From the NCBI RefSeq assembly GCF_018614055.1, contig NZ_JAGGPB010000021.1, forward strand, positions 1 through 64,000: DNA of 64,000 bases, in the 5' to 3' direction. The translations under genes and the position numbers were made by a program. Positions 52,912 through 60,834 of the stretch are shown piece by piece. A model generated the notes under the pieces. It was not told where the DNA came from. It saw only the letters and a program-made list of their open reading frames with translations, and did not search any database. Every line of letters begins with the position of its first letter. The first letter of the stretch is position 1. Source of the stretch: Streptomyces sp. ISL-98 (GTDB taxonomy: Bacteria; Actinomycetota; Actinomycetes; Streptomycetales; Streptomycetaceae).

Positions 52912-53159
52912 TTCGACTCCTCCACCTTCACGGTGAAGTCCTCGATGACGGTGTTGGCGAGGAACGTTTCAGCCATCTCATTGATGCGGGCGAGGGCGGC
53001 GTCATCGACCGGCCCATCGACCTCGAGCTCGAAACGCTTTCCCTGACGTACGTCCGCGATTCCCTCGAAGCCGAGACGGGGCAGTGCACGCTGCACCGCC
53101 TGTCCCTGCGGGTCGAGGATCTCGGGCTTGAGCATGACGTCGACTACGACGCGTGCCAC
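52908..53159 (-). CDS. purS: FGAM synthase, PurS subunit
   Basis: 83 residues from GTG 53159, which has GGGAG five bases upstream (GTG 53165 is too close to it). [20 protein letters not shown] is the family start. PurS bridges PurQ and PurL and helps channel ammonia. First gene of the purSQL operon. Confidence 0.95.
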   Translation of the reverse strand: MARVVVDVMLKPEILDPQGQAVQRALPRLGFEGIADVRQGKRFELEVDGPVDDAALARINEMAETFLANTVIEDFTVKVEESK

Positions 53160-53472
53160 TGGCACTCCCGGTGGTGGTGTGGTGCGAAGGCGGTTCCATC
53201 AGCGTACCCGCCCAGAAATTCTACGCGGGTAGATATAGGTTGACCCGGATCACGTTCCGGTATCGGCAGCGACAACCGCCGGGAAAATCCGGGGAAAAAC
53301 GGCCGCCTCCGATTGCGGAAGGACACGCTGACGGAATTAACTGGGCTTCACAATGCAATGCCTCTCGCTGTACAAAGGAATAGCGAAGAAATCAGCATTG
53401 CTCCAAAACAGCCGGAAGGCCGGTATCACCGCACGTCAGGCGCGGTGGTGCCGCAGGAAAGGACCGATATCC
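53160..53472. other. Divergent promoter region purS / lsr2
   Basis: 313 bp, clearly AT-richer than the rest (for example AATTAACT, ATAGCGAAGAAATCAGCATT). A TAGAAT -10 box (53223-53218, minus strand) is well placed for purS. The AT-rich part before lsr2 is a likely Lsr2 target, i.e. autoregulation. It also contains TCCGATTGCGG (53308-53318), 11 nt shared with the tRNA hairpin inserts. Confidence 0.55.
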
Positions 53473-53790
53473 GTGGCTCAGCGCGTAGTGGTCACGCTCT
53501 CCGACGACATCGACGGAGGGGACGCAGCGGAAACGGTCACGTTCGGCCTGGACGGGAAGTCGTACGAGATCGACCTGAATCCCGCCAATGCAAAGAAACT
53601 ACGCACGGCTCTTGAGCCGTTCGTAGAGGCCGGCCGAAAGCAGTCGAAGTCGGGCAAGGCCTACCGGCACACCGCCGTCGCCCCCGATCCGGCGGCCGTA
53701 CGCGCGTGGGCGCGCTCGAACCAGATGGACGTGCCGGCTCGCGGGCGCATCCCCAAGAAGGTCTACGAGGCCTTTGCGGAGGCCTCCTGA
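53473..53790 (+). CDS. lsr2: Nucleoid-associated xenogeneic silencer Lsr2
   Basis: 105 residues. AQRVVVTLSDDIDGG, FGLDGKSYEIDLN at the dimerising N-terminus and the AT-hook-like VPARGRIPKKVYEAF at the C-terminus. Lsr2 binds AT-rich DNA and represses specialised-metabolite genes in Streptomyces. GTG start with AGGA nine bases upstream; earlier in-frame starts would precede conserved sequence. Confidence 0.96.
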   Translation: MAQRVVVTLSDDIDGGDAAETVTFGLDGKSYEIDLNPANAKKLRTALEPFVEAGRKQSKSGKAYRHTAVAPDPAAVRAWARSNQMDVPARGRIPKKVYEAFAEAS

Positions 53791-53891
53791 CAGCCCCTGG
53801 GGGCAACCGACTTGCATTGCACCCCCGCTCGTCGGCTAGAGTCTGGAACACGCCGAGGGGCGAGGCCGCAAGGCCGGACCTCACGCAGCGT

Positions 53892-53963
53892 GCGGGTGTA
53901 GTTCAGTAGCAGAACATCCCCCTTCCAGGGGGAAGGCGCAGTGTGCAATTCCTGTCACCCGCT
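53892..53963 (+). tRNA. tRNA-Gly (TCC) with abnormal D and T arms
   Basis: 72 nt. Acceptor GCGGGTG/CACCCGC, D stem GTTC/GAAC and anticodon stem TCCCC/GGGGA with loop CTTCCAG are perfect. But the D loop is AGTAGCA, lacking G18G19, and the T arm reads GCAGT-GTGCAATT-CCTGT: the top pair is lost and TTC is replaced by GTGC. These are the landmarks needed for the tertiary fold and EF-Tu binding. It may be a non-translational tRNA, or one that is decaying. Confidence 0.8.
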
Positions 53964-53998
53964 CTGCATCGCTTACCAACACACTGATGTGTGTCAGG

Positions 53999-54004
53999 TA
54001 TAGT
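53999..54004 (+). promoter_or_regulatory. -10 box before tRNA-Gly (GCC)
   Basis: TATAGT 13 nt before the tRNA. Between it and the previous tRNA, ACACACTGATGTGTGT forms an inverted repeat that could end the tRNA-Gly (TCC) transcript. Confidence 0.55.
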
Positions 54005-54016
54005 GGTGGCACAAAT

Positions 54017-54089
54017 GCGGACGTGGCTCAGTTGGTAGAGCATCACCTTGCCAAGGTGAGGGTCGCGAGTTCGAATCTCGTCGTCCGCT
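54017..54089 (+). tRNA. tRNA-Gly (GCC), copy 1
   Basis: 73 nt, anticodon loop CTTGCCA, acceptor GCGGACG/CGTCCGC, normal D loop (AGTTGGTA) and T loop (TTCGAAT). Confidence 0.96.
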
Positions 54090-54097
54090 CAGAGTAC

Positions 54098-54128
54098 GAA
54101 GGCCCCGGTCATTGCGACCGGGGCCTTC
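54098..54128 (+). terminator. Terminator of tRNA-Gly (GCC) copy 1
   Basis: GAAGGCCCCGGTC-ATTGC-GACCGGGGCCTTC, identical over 31 nt to the one at 58007-58037. Confidence 0.9.
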
Positions 54129-54228
54129 GTCGTATCTGCCGCCCACCTCTTGGCGTACTGACATTTGTCATGTGCGGTGATGACAGCTCGCACTGCTCCC
54201 GGCCGTGATCCGCCGGAAGTCTTGAGGC

Positions 54229-55227
54229 ATGACCATCAACGACCACGTGATCGACGCCGAGGGGCTCCGGCGCACCTACAGCGGCGGCTTCGAAGCCGTC
54301 CGCTCGCTCTCCTTCTCCGTGGCGCGCGGCGAGCTCTTCGCGCTGCTGGGCACGAACGGCGCGGGCAAGACCTCGACCCTGGAACTGCTGGAGGGCCTGG
54401 CCCGGCCCGACGGGGGCAGCGTCCGGGTGCTCGGCCATGATCCGTACACCGAGCGCGCGAAGGTACGCCCACGGGTCGGCGTAATGCTCCAGGAGGGTGG
54501 ATTTCCCTCCGAGCTGACCGTGCGCGAGACGGCCCGCATGTGGGCGGGGTGCACCAGTGGGGCGCGGCCGGTGGGTGAGGTGCTTGAGCTGGTGGGGCTC
54601 GACAGGCGGGAGAACGTACGGGTCAAGCAGCTGTCCGGCGGGGAGCGGCGGCGGCTGGACCTGGCCATGGCGCTGCTCGGCCGGCCGGAGATCCTCTTCC
54701 TCGACGAGCCGACGACGGGGCTTGACGCCGAAGGGCGGCGCGAAACGTGGGAGTTGGTGCGGGACCTGCGGGACGGGGGGACGACCGTACTGCTGACCAC
54801 GCACTACCTGGAGGAGGCGGAGGAGCTCGCCGACCGGCTGGCGATCATGCACGAGGGGCGGATCGCCGCCGAGGGGCGGGTGGCGGACGTGGTGGGGGCG
54901 TATCCGTCGCAGATCTCCTTCCAGCTGCCGGACGGCTACCACCTGGGGGATCTGCCGCCGCTGGGGCAGCTGGGTGTCACCCGGCACGAACTGAGCGGCC
55001 GGACGGTGCGGTTGCACACCGACCGGCTCCAGCAGGCCGCGACCGGGGTGCTCGCGTGGGCCGGGGAGCAGGGGCTGGAGCTGCGGGGGCTCGATGTGCG
55101 GTCGGCGTCGCTGGAGGAGGCGTTCCTGAACATCGCGCGGGAGGCGAAGGAACCCGGGGCGCAGGAAAGCGGGGCGCAGGAAACGGTGGGCGCCGGCACG
55201 GCCGAGAAGGAGGTGGCTGCGCGATGA
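54229..55227 (+). CDS. ABC transporter ATP-binding protein
   Basis: 332 residues. Walker A GTNGAGKTS (about 41), signature LSGGERRRL, Walker B EILFLDEPTTGLD. The C-terminal about 90 residues after the core are typical of drug exporters of the DrrA/NatA type. ATG start. Overlaps the permease gene by 4 nt (ATGA). Confidence 0.93.
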   Translation: MTINDHVIDAEGLRRTYSGGFEAVRSLSFSVARGELFALLGTNGAGKTSTLELLEGLARPDGGSVRVLGHDPYTERAKVRPRVGVMLQEGGFPSELTVRETARMWAGCTSGARPVGEVLELVGLDRRENVRVKQLSGGERRRLDLAMALLGRPEILFLDEPTTGLDAEGRRETWELVRDLRDGGTTVLLTTHYLEEAEELADRLAIMHEGRIAAEGRVADVVGAYPSQISFQLPDGYHLGDLPPLGQLGVTRHELSGRTVRLHTDRLQQAATGVLAWAGEQGLELRGLDVRSASLEEAFLNIAREAKEPGAQESGAQETVGAGTAEKEVAAR

Positions 55228-55991
55228 GCACGGCTGTTGCGGGACGTATGGCGGCGCTGACGCGGGCGGAACTGACCCTGCTCCTACGGCACAAGGCGGT
55301 GCTTTTCACGGCGCTGGTGCTGCCCGTCACGATGACGTACGCGATGCGGCCGGTCTTCGACGACATGGACCTGGACGAGGCCGGGATTTCGCTCGGTGCG
55401 GCGATGATGCCGATGTCTGTGGCGTTCGTGCTGCTCTTCGGGGTGTACTCGGCGCTCGTCACGGTCTACGTGGTGCGGCGTGAAGAGCTCGTACTCAAGC
55501 GGCTGCGGGCCGGGGAGCCGGGCGACGCCGAGATTCTCACCGGAACGGCGGCCGCCACGCTCGTGGCCGGGTTCGCGCAGTGTGTGGTGCTGATGATCGC
55601 GGGCGCGGCGGTCCTCGGTATGGAGATGCCCGCCGATCCCCTGTTGGTGGTGACCGGTCTTCTGCTGGGTCTCGTGGTCGCGGGGACGCTGGCAGCCGCC
55701 ACCACCGCCTTCACCAGGTCCGCCGAGGGCGCGCAGATCTCGATCATGCCGGTGATGCTGGTCTCGATGGTCGGCTCCGGGGTCGTCGTGCCACTGGAGC
55801 TGCTGCCGGACAAGATCGCCTCGGTCTGCGAGCTGCTGCCGCTCTCGCCGGTCGTGGAGCTCGTGCGGGGCGGCTGGACTGGGCAGTTGGGGGCGTACGA
55901 GGCGCTGGGTGCCGTCGCCACCGCGGTGGCCTGGACCGTACTGTCGGTGTTCGCTGTGCAGCGGTGGTTCCGCTGGGAGCCGCGGCGCTAG
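55224..55991 (+). CDS. ABC-2 type transporter permease
   Basis: 255 residues, six transmembrane helices, ABC-2 family (KAVLFTALVLPVTMTYAM; ELLPLSPVVELVRGGW). Works with the preceding ATPase, likely exporting a drug, lipid or peptide. Start with GAAGGAGG upstream. Confidence 0.92.
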   Translation: MSTAVAGRMAALTRAELTLLLRHKAVLFTALVLPVTMTYAMRPVFDDMDLDEAGISLGAAMMPMSVAFVLLFGVYSALVTVYVVRREELVLKRLRAGEPGDAEILTGTAAATLVAGFAQCVVLMIAGAAVLGMEMPADPLLVVTGLLLGLVVAGTLAAATTAFTRSAEGAQISIMPVMLVSMVGSGVVVPLELLPDKIASVCELLPLSPVVELVRGGWTGQLGAYEALGAVATAVAWTVLSVFAVQRWFRWEPRR

Positions 55992-56052
55992 GCACTGCGG
56001 CACGACGCGACGCTGAGCACGAAGAAAATGCGGGGATGGGGACGGGGACGGG

Positions 56053-57282
56053 ATGAAGTGCTTCTGGGGGAAGCGGAGTCAGGCCGCGAAGCTTGACTTG
56101 TACATGCGGGTGACGCTGTATCTGCTGCCGTGGCTCATGTCGGTCGGAGTTCTCACGCCCCTCTCCCAGGGACTGAGCCGCGATCCCGGCGCCGTCGCGC
56201 TCGGGCGCGGGCTGCTGGCCCTTTCCGTGGCGCAGTGCGTGGTGGCGATGCACTGCCTCCGCCGAGGGCTGGCGCATTACGTCGGCGGGGCCCCGGCGCC
56301 GTGGCGTTCGGCGTCCGTCGCGCTGGTGCTGGGCGGGCTTTCGGCAGGCCTGATCGTCACCCTTCAGGCCACCGGCGGGATCAAGGACGGCTCTGTGATG
56401 GGGCAGATGCTGTGGTACGCCCTGCTGACCGCCGCCATGTCGACGTTCATGCTGTCGACGCTCCGGCGTCTGCTGCTCGGGACCGTTGTGGCCGCGGCGC
56501 TGGTGGGCGGGGCGCTGGCCGCCACAGGAGCAGGTACCGAACTGACCGCGGGCGGGGTGGCGGGCGTGCTGTTCGTGGCGTTCTTCGCGCTGCTGACCAC
56601 GCGGTCGTCGGCCTGGTTCATGGCGGTGATCTGGGAGCTGGACCAGGCCCGCGACGTGGCCGCCAGGCTCGCGGTCGCCGAGGAACGGCTGCGCTTCGGG
56701 CGCGACATGCACGACGTCATGGGCCGCAATCTCGCCGTGATCGCGCTCAAGAGCGAGCTGGCGGTGCAACTGGCGCGGCGCGGCAGGCCGGAGGCCGCGG
56801 AGCAGATGGCCGAGGTGCAGCGCATCGCGCAGGAGTCGCAGCGCGAAGTGCGGGAGGTCGTACGTGGCTACCGCGAGGCGGATCTGCCGGCGGAACTGGA
56901 AGGGGCGCGGGGGGTGTTGAGTGCGGCGGGCATCGACTGCCTGATCGACAGGGGCCCGGACGAGGAACTCCCGGCCGGTGTGCAGTCGGCGCTCGGCTGG
57001 GTCGTACGGGAAGCGACGACCAATGTGCTGCGGCACGGGGATGCGCGACGGTGCACGGTGCGCCTGACGTCGGGCGGTGGGCTGGCGGTGCTGGTGGTGG
57101 AGAACGACGGCGCGGCCGAGGTCTCCGCCGCCTCCGACTCCGGCTCCGGCTCCGGCCTGGCCGGTCTCCGGGAACGCCTCACGGCAGTCGGCGGAACGCT
57201 GCGGGCGGGCCCGGCGGGACCTGACGTCTTCCGGCTGACGGCAGAGGTGCCGGTGGCCAAGGCGCTGGGGGTGGCGCTGTGA
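56053..57282 (+). CDS. DesK-type sensor histidine kinase
   Basis: 409 residues. Four to six transmembrane helices (about 15-190) form the sensor. The HisKA_3 phosphoacceptor is in FGRDMHDVMGRNLAVI, and the ATPase domain has REATTNVLRHG and GSGLAGLRERL. With the next gene it is a NarL-type two-component system beside an ABC exporter, an arrangement used for envelope or drug stress sensing. Confidence 0.93.
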   Translation: MKCFWGKRSQAAKLDLYMRVTLYLLPWLMSVGVLTPLSQGLSRDPGAVALGRGLLALSVAQCVVAMHCLRRGLAHYVGGAPAPWRSASVALVLGGLSAGLIVTLQATGGIKDGSVMGQMLWYALLTAAMSTFMLSTLRRLLLGTVVAAALVGGALAATGAGTELTAGGVAGVLFVAFFALLTTRSSAWFMAVIWELDQARDVAARLAVAEERLRFGRDMHDVMGRNLAVIALKSELAVQLARRGRPEAAEQMAEVQRIAQESQREVREVVRGYREADLPAELEGARGVLSAAGIDCLIDRGPDEELPAGVQSALGWVVREATTNVLRHGDARRCTVRLTSGGGLAVLVVENDGAAEVSAASDSGSGSGLAGLRERLTAVGGTLRAGPAGPDVFRLTAEVPVAKALGVAL

Positions 57283-57896
57283 GTGAGGGGCCTCTGCGGG
57301 TGTTGCTGGCCGACGACGAGCACTTGATCCGGGGTGCGCTCGCCGCGCTGCTCGCCCTTGAGGACGATCTTGTCGTCGTCGCACAGGCCGCTTCCGGACC
57401 CGAGGCGCTGGCCATGGCCCGGGCGCACCGCCCGGACGTCGCCGTGCTCGATCTGCAGATGCCTGGCGCCGACGGTGTGAGTGTCGCCACAGCTTTGCGG
57501 ACCGAGCTGCCCGGCTGCCGGTGCATGATCGTGACCAGCCACGGGCGCCCCGGGCACCTGAAGCGGGCGCTGGCGGCGGGGGTGCGGGCGTTCGTGCCGA
57601 AGACCGTGAGCGCGCAGCGGCTGGCCGAGATCATCCGGAGCGTACGGGACGGAAACCGTTATGTGGACCCGGAGTTGGCGGCGGATGCCATCGCCGCCGG
57701 GGACTCGCCGCTCACCGCGCGCGAGGCCGAGGTACTGGAGCTGGCGGCGGACGGGGCGCCCATCGCGGAGATCGCCGGGCGGGCCGCGTTGTCGGCCGGG
57801 ACGGTGCGCAATTACCTGTCGTCGGCCGCCTCGAAGCTCGGTGCGGAAAACCGGCATACCGCAGTGCGTCTCGCACGCGAGCGAGGTTGGGTATAG
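57279..57896 (+). CDS. NarL/DesR-type response regulator
   Basis: 205 residues. Receiver domain with DD (LLADDEH), phospho-Asp in VLDLQMPG and Lys in VPKTVS. LuxR-type HTH at the C-terminus (TAREAEVLELAADGAPIAEI). GTG start overlapping the kinase stop (GTGA). Its last codons contain the TATAGT -10 box of the following tRNA-Gly. Confidence 0.94.
   Translation: MSEGPLRVLLADDEHLIRGALAALLALEDDLVVVAQAASGPEALAMARAHRPDVAVLDLQMPGADGVSVATALRTELPGCRCMIVTSHGRPGHLKRALAAGVRAFVPKTVSAQRLAEIIRSVRDGNRYVDPELAADAIAAGDSPLTAREAEVLELAADGAPIAEIAGRAALSAGTVRNYLSSAASKLGAENRHTAVRLARERGWV
57891..57896 (+). promoter_or_regulatory. -10 box of tRNA-Gly copy 2 inside the response-regulator stop
   Basis: TATAGT-type box formed by the last Val codon and TAG stop of the response regulator (about 57891-57896), 22 nt before the tRNA. 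Confidence 0.5.
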
Positions 57897-57918
57897 TTGG
57901 CCTCGCGCCACGGCGCAT

Positions 57919-57991
57919 GCGGACGTAGCTCAGTTGGTAGAGCGCAACCTTGCCAAGGTTGAGGTCGCCAGTTCGAACCTGGTCGTCCGCT
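57919..57991 (+). tRNA. tRNA-Gly (GCC), copy 2
   Basis: 73 nt, anticodon CTTGCCA, acceptor GCGGACG/CGTCCGC. Differs from copy 1 in the anticodon stem (CAACC/GGTTG) and T stem. Confidence 0.96.
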
Positions 57992-58006
57992 CGGTGAAGT
58001 AAGTAC

Positions 58007-58037
58007 GAAGGCCCCGGTCATTGCGACCGGGGCCTTC
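58007..58037 (+). terminator. Terminator of tRNA-Gly (GCC) copy 2
   Basis: Identical 31-nt hairpin to 54098-54128, GAAGGCCCCGGTC arm. On the other side lies the purC stop, about 45 nt away. Confidence 0.9.
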
Positions 58038-58082
58038 TGCGTTGCTGCGCCCGGTGCTGCATGACCGGTGCCGCTACGACTG

Positions 58083-58982
58083 CTACGACCAGTGCGCGCC
58101 GGTGAGCAGCTCGTACGCCTCCAGGTACTTCGCCCGGGTCGCGTCGACGATCTCCTGCGGAAGCGCCGGAGGCGGCTGCTCGCTCTTCCTGTCCCAGCCG
58201 GAGGCCGGGGAGGTCAGCCAGTCGCGGACGTACTGCTTGTCGTACGACGGCTGCGCGTGGCCCGGCTCCCAGGTGGCGGCGGGCCAGAAGCGGGAGGAGT
58301 CCGGAGTCAGCACCTCGTCGGCGATGATCAGGTTCTCGCCCTCGAAGCCGAACTCGAACTTCGTGTCGGCGAGGATGATGCCGCGGTCGCGGGCGATCTC
58401 GCGGGCCCGGCTGTACACGGCGAGGGTCGTCTGACGCAGCTGGGCAGCGGTCTCCGCGCCGATCTGGCGGGCCACTTCCTCGTACGAGACATTCTCGTCG
58501 TGGTCGCCCACGGCCGCCTTGGTCGCGGGCGTGAAGATCGGCGCCGGGAGCTCCGAGCCGTCCGTGAGGCCCTCGGGGAGAGCCAGCCCGCAGACGGTGC
58601 GGGACTCCTGGTACTCGGCGAGGCCGGAGCCGGTCAGGTAGCCGCGGGCGACGCACTCGACCGGGACCATGCGCAGGGACTTGCAGATGAGGGTGCGGCC
58701 GGCCCAGTCGGCGGGGGCGCCGGGCGGGAGCTCGGCGGAGATGACGTGGTTCGGGACGAGGTCCGCGAGCTGGTCGAACCACCAGAGCGAGAGCTGGGTG
58801 AGCACCCTGCCCTTGTCGGGGATCTCGGTGGGCAGCACCCAGTCGTACGCGGAAATGCGGTCGCTGGCGACCATCACGAGGTCGCCGGCCTCGTTCTGGT
58901 AGAGATCACGCACCTTGCCCGTGTGGAGGTGGGTGAGGCCCGGAACCTGAAGCGGCTCGGGCTTTTCTACGAATCCGGACAC
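58083..58982 (-). CDS. purC: SAICAR synthetase
   Basis: 299 residues. Condenses CAIR with aspartate. Motifs: THLHTGKVRDLYQ, VASDRISAYDWVLPTEIPDKG, VECVARGYLTGSG, and IILADTKFEFGF with DEVLTPDSSRFWPA. Monocistronic here. ATG start with GGAGGAACCGTGTCCGG-like region upstream (GCGGAGGAACC). Confidence 0.97.
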   Translation of the reverse strand: MSGFVEKPEPLQVPGLTHLHTGKVRDLYQNEAGDLVMVASDRISAYDWVLPTEIPDKGRVLTQLSLWWFDQLADLVPNHVISAELPPGAPADWAGRTLICKSLRMVPVECVARGYLTGSGLAEYQESRTVCGLALPEGLTDGSELPAPIFTPATKAAVGDHDENVSYEEVARQIGAETAAQLRQTTLAVYSRAREIARDRGIILADTKFEFGFEGENLIIADEVLTPDSSRFWPAATWEPGHAQPSYDKQYVRDWLTSPASGWDRKSEQPPPALPQEIVDATRAKYLEAYELLTGAHWS

Positions 58983-59090
58983 GGTTCCTCCGCGTAGGTT
59001 GATCCAGGAGCGCTACCGATTCTCCCGTATGCGGGCCGGAACCGTCGTGGCGGGTCGGTTTCGGACAGTTCTGCCGGTGCCGTCGGCGTG

Positions 59091-60608
59091 TCAGTCCCTT
59101 TTGCAGATGCGGTCGAGAAGGTTCGCCGTGGCGCGCTGAATACGGGGATCCACATGGCCCGGCCGGTCCAGGGCCGGAGACCAGGCGAACGTCCCCGAGG
59201 CGAAAACCAGGGCGCCGCTGGGCGCCCGATAGAGGGACGTCTCCTGGTGGCGGCGGGCGCCGTCGCCGTCCCGGTATGGGGAGTGGGCGAGCAGGATGCG
59301 GTCCTGGTGCTCCGGGAGGGTGGTGCGCGGGAAGTACCGGTCGGCCTCGCCCGCGACCAGGCCTTCGATCTCGTCGTTCTCGTGGGCACCGGTGGCCTCC
59401 CAGAGCCAGTGATCGGCGTTACGCACGACCATGGGGCTCGGCTCCGGGACCCGGCCGGCGTACTGGATGCCCATCAGCTCCTGCTCGGGGCGGTCCATCT
59501 CCCGCCAGAGGGAGGGCTTGCCCGGCCCTCGGCGCTTGCGGCATGTGAGGAGGCGGTCGGCGGTGCCGGAGGGGGACGGGGCGAGCTCGACCTGCCAGTA
59601 CATGGTGTTGGCGGAGAGGAAGACGAGGGACGTTCCGGTCTCGCGGGCCAGCTCCACGGTGCGGCGCATGGGGACCGACCAGTACTCGTCGTGGCCGGGG
59701 AAGACCAGGCCCCGGTAGCGGGTGGGGTCGATGCGGCCGGCGTGCAGGTCGCGGGCGTCGGCGTAGGCGAGGTCGTAGCCGTAGCGCTCGGCCCAGCGGA
59801 TGAAGTCGTAGGCGTGGCCGACGTGGAGGGGCAGGCCCGCGCCGGCGTACGGGCGGTCGAAGGAGACCGTGGTCGCGGCGTCCTCCTCGCCGAGGAGGCG
59901 GCCCATGCTGTCCCACGCGTGGTAGAGGCTGGCGCCGGTGCGGCCGTCCTCCGGATAGAGGTTGTACGCCTGCCAGGTGATGTCGGGCAGGAGCAGCAGC
60001 AGGTCGGCGGGGTGGCTGTCGCGGACCGTGAAGGGGATGTGGGAGCGGTAGCCGTCGGCGGTGGTGAGCACGGCGACGTACGCCCCGATGTTCCAGAACT
60101 CCGGGATCTGGAGGCGCCACGACATCCACCAGTGGTGGCAGGAGACGGTGCGGTCGGCGGTGAGCGGGGCGGGCTGGACGATGCCGGACAGGCGTGGGCT
60201 GGTGGTGATTTTGGCCGCGCCGTCGCCGCCGTAGTGGCCGATCCGGTAGATGTCGACGGAGAACTGCTGGGGCGGGTCCACCGTGATGTGGAAGTCGATC
60301 GCCTCGCCGGGGGCGGCCGCGCCGGGCGACGCGAAGCCCTTGATCTGCTGGCGTACGTCGTCGGCGGTGCGGGGGCCGCCGGTGGGGGCGGTGCGGGGCT
60401 GCGGGAGCCGGGCTCCGGTGACGGGGTCGCGGTGCTCCGCGCCCTCCGCGTGCTCGACGTATTCGGCGTACCAGGGGATGACCTGCCCGCTGTCGCCGAA
60501 GTAGTGCTCGCCGCCGCGCAGCCAGGGCAGTGGGCCCTGGCCGAAGGGATCCGACACGGCGTGCGCGAGGGCGCCCGATTCCCAGCGCCGGATGTACTCA
60601 GCCCCCAT
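59091..60608 (-). CDS. N,N-dimethylformamidase beta-subunit-like protein
   Basis: 505 residues. The C-terminal two thirds match the large-subunit-like family (YEDG-type: WQAYNLYPEDGRTGASLY; LVFPGHDEYWSVPMRR; SANTMYWQV; LLAHSPYRDG). DMFase hydrolyses dimethylformamide; actinomycete homologues lack a known substrate. Start ATG 60608 with GGAGGGAAG upstream; the 15 residues before it are not conserved-looking. Confidence 0.82.
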   Translation of the reverse strand: MGAEYIRRWESGALAHAVSDPFGQGPLPWLRGGEHYFGDSGQVIPWYAEYVEHAEGAEHRDPVTGARLPQPRTAPTGGPRTADDVRQQIKGFASPGAAAPGEAIDFHITVDPPQQFSVDIYRIGHYGGDGAAKITTSPRLSGIVQPAPLTADRTVSCHHWWMSWRLQIPEFWNIGAYVAVLTTADGYRSHIPFTVRDSHPADLLLLLPDITWQAYNLYPEDGRTGASLYHAWDSMGRLLGEEDAATTVSFDRPYAGAGLPLHVGHAYDFIRWAERYGYDLAYADARDLHAGRIDPTRYRGLVFPGHDEYWSVPMRRTVELARETGTSLVFLSANTMYWQVELAPSPSGTADRLLTCRKRRGPGKPSLWREMDRPEQELMGIQYAGRVPEPSPMVVRNADHWLWEATGAHENDEIEGLVAGEADRYFPRTTLPEHQDRILLAHSPYRDGDGARRHQETSLYRAPSGALVFASGTFAWSPALDRPGHVDPRIQRATANLLDRICKRD

Positions 60609-60834
60609 GCCGCTTCCCTCCCTTTGGCCCCCGAGACAACAGTGGTGCGTCACTTGTCAGCTACCGACCCCCAGCACATCACATAACGCACTCACTCCGT
60701 CACCGTTCGTCGCTAATTGACGTGAACGGAAGGTCATCCTCCGCTCCGAGGGGTCGACGGGCGGGGCTGCGGTGGCCCTACGCCACCTCCTGGACCACGG
60801 AGGCTGGTGAGATTCGGCCCGGGACTCGGGCGGC

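Noticed and set aside
59088..60686. 532-codon plus-strand frame
   Set aside because: Antisense shadow of the dimethylformamidase-like gene; composition is Gly/Val/Ala only.
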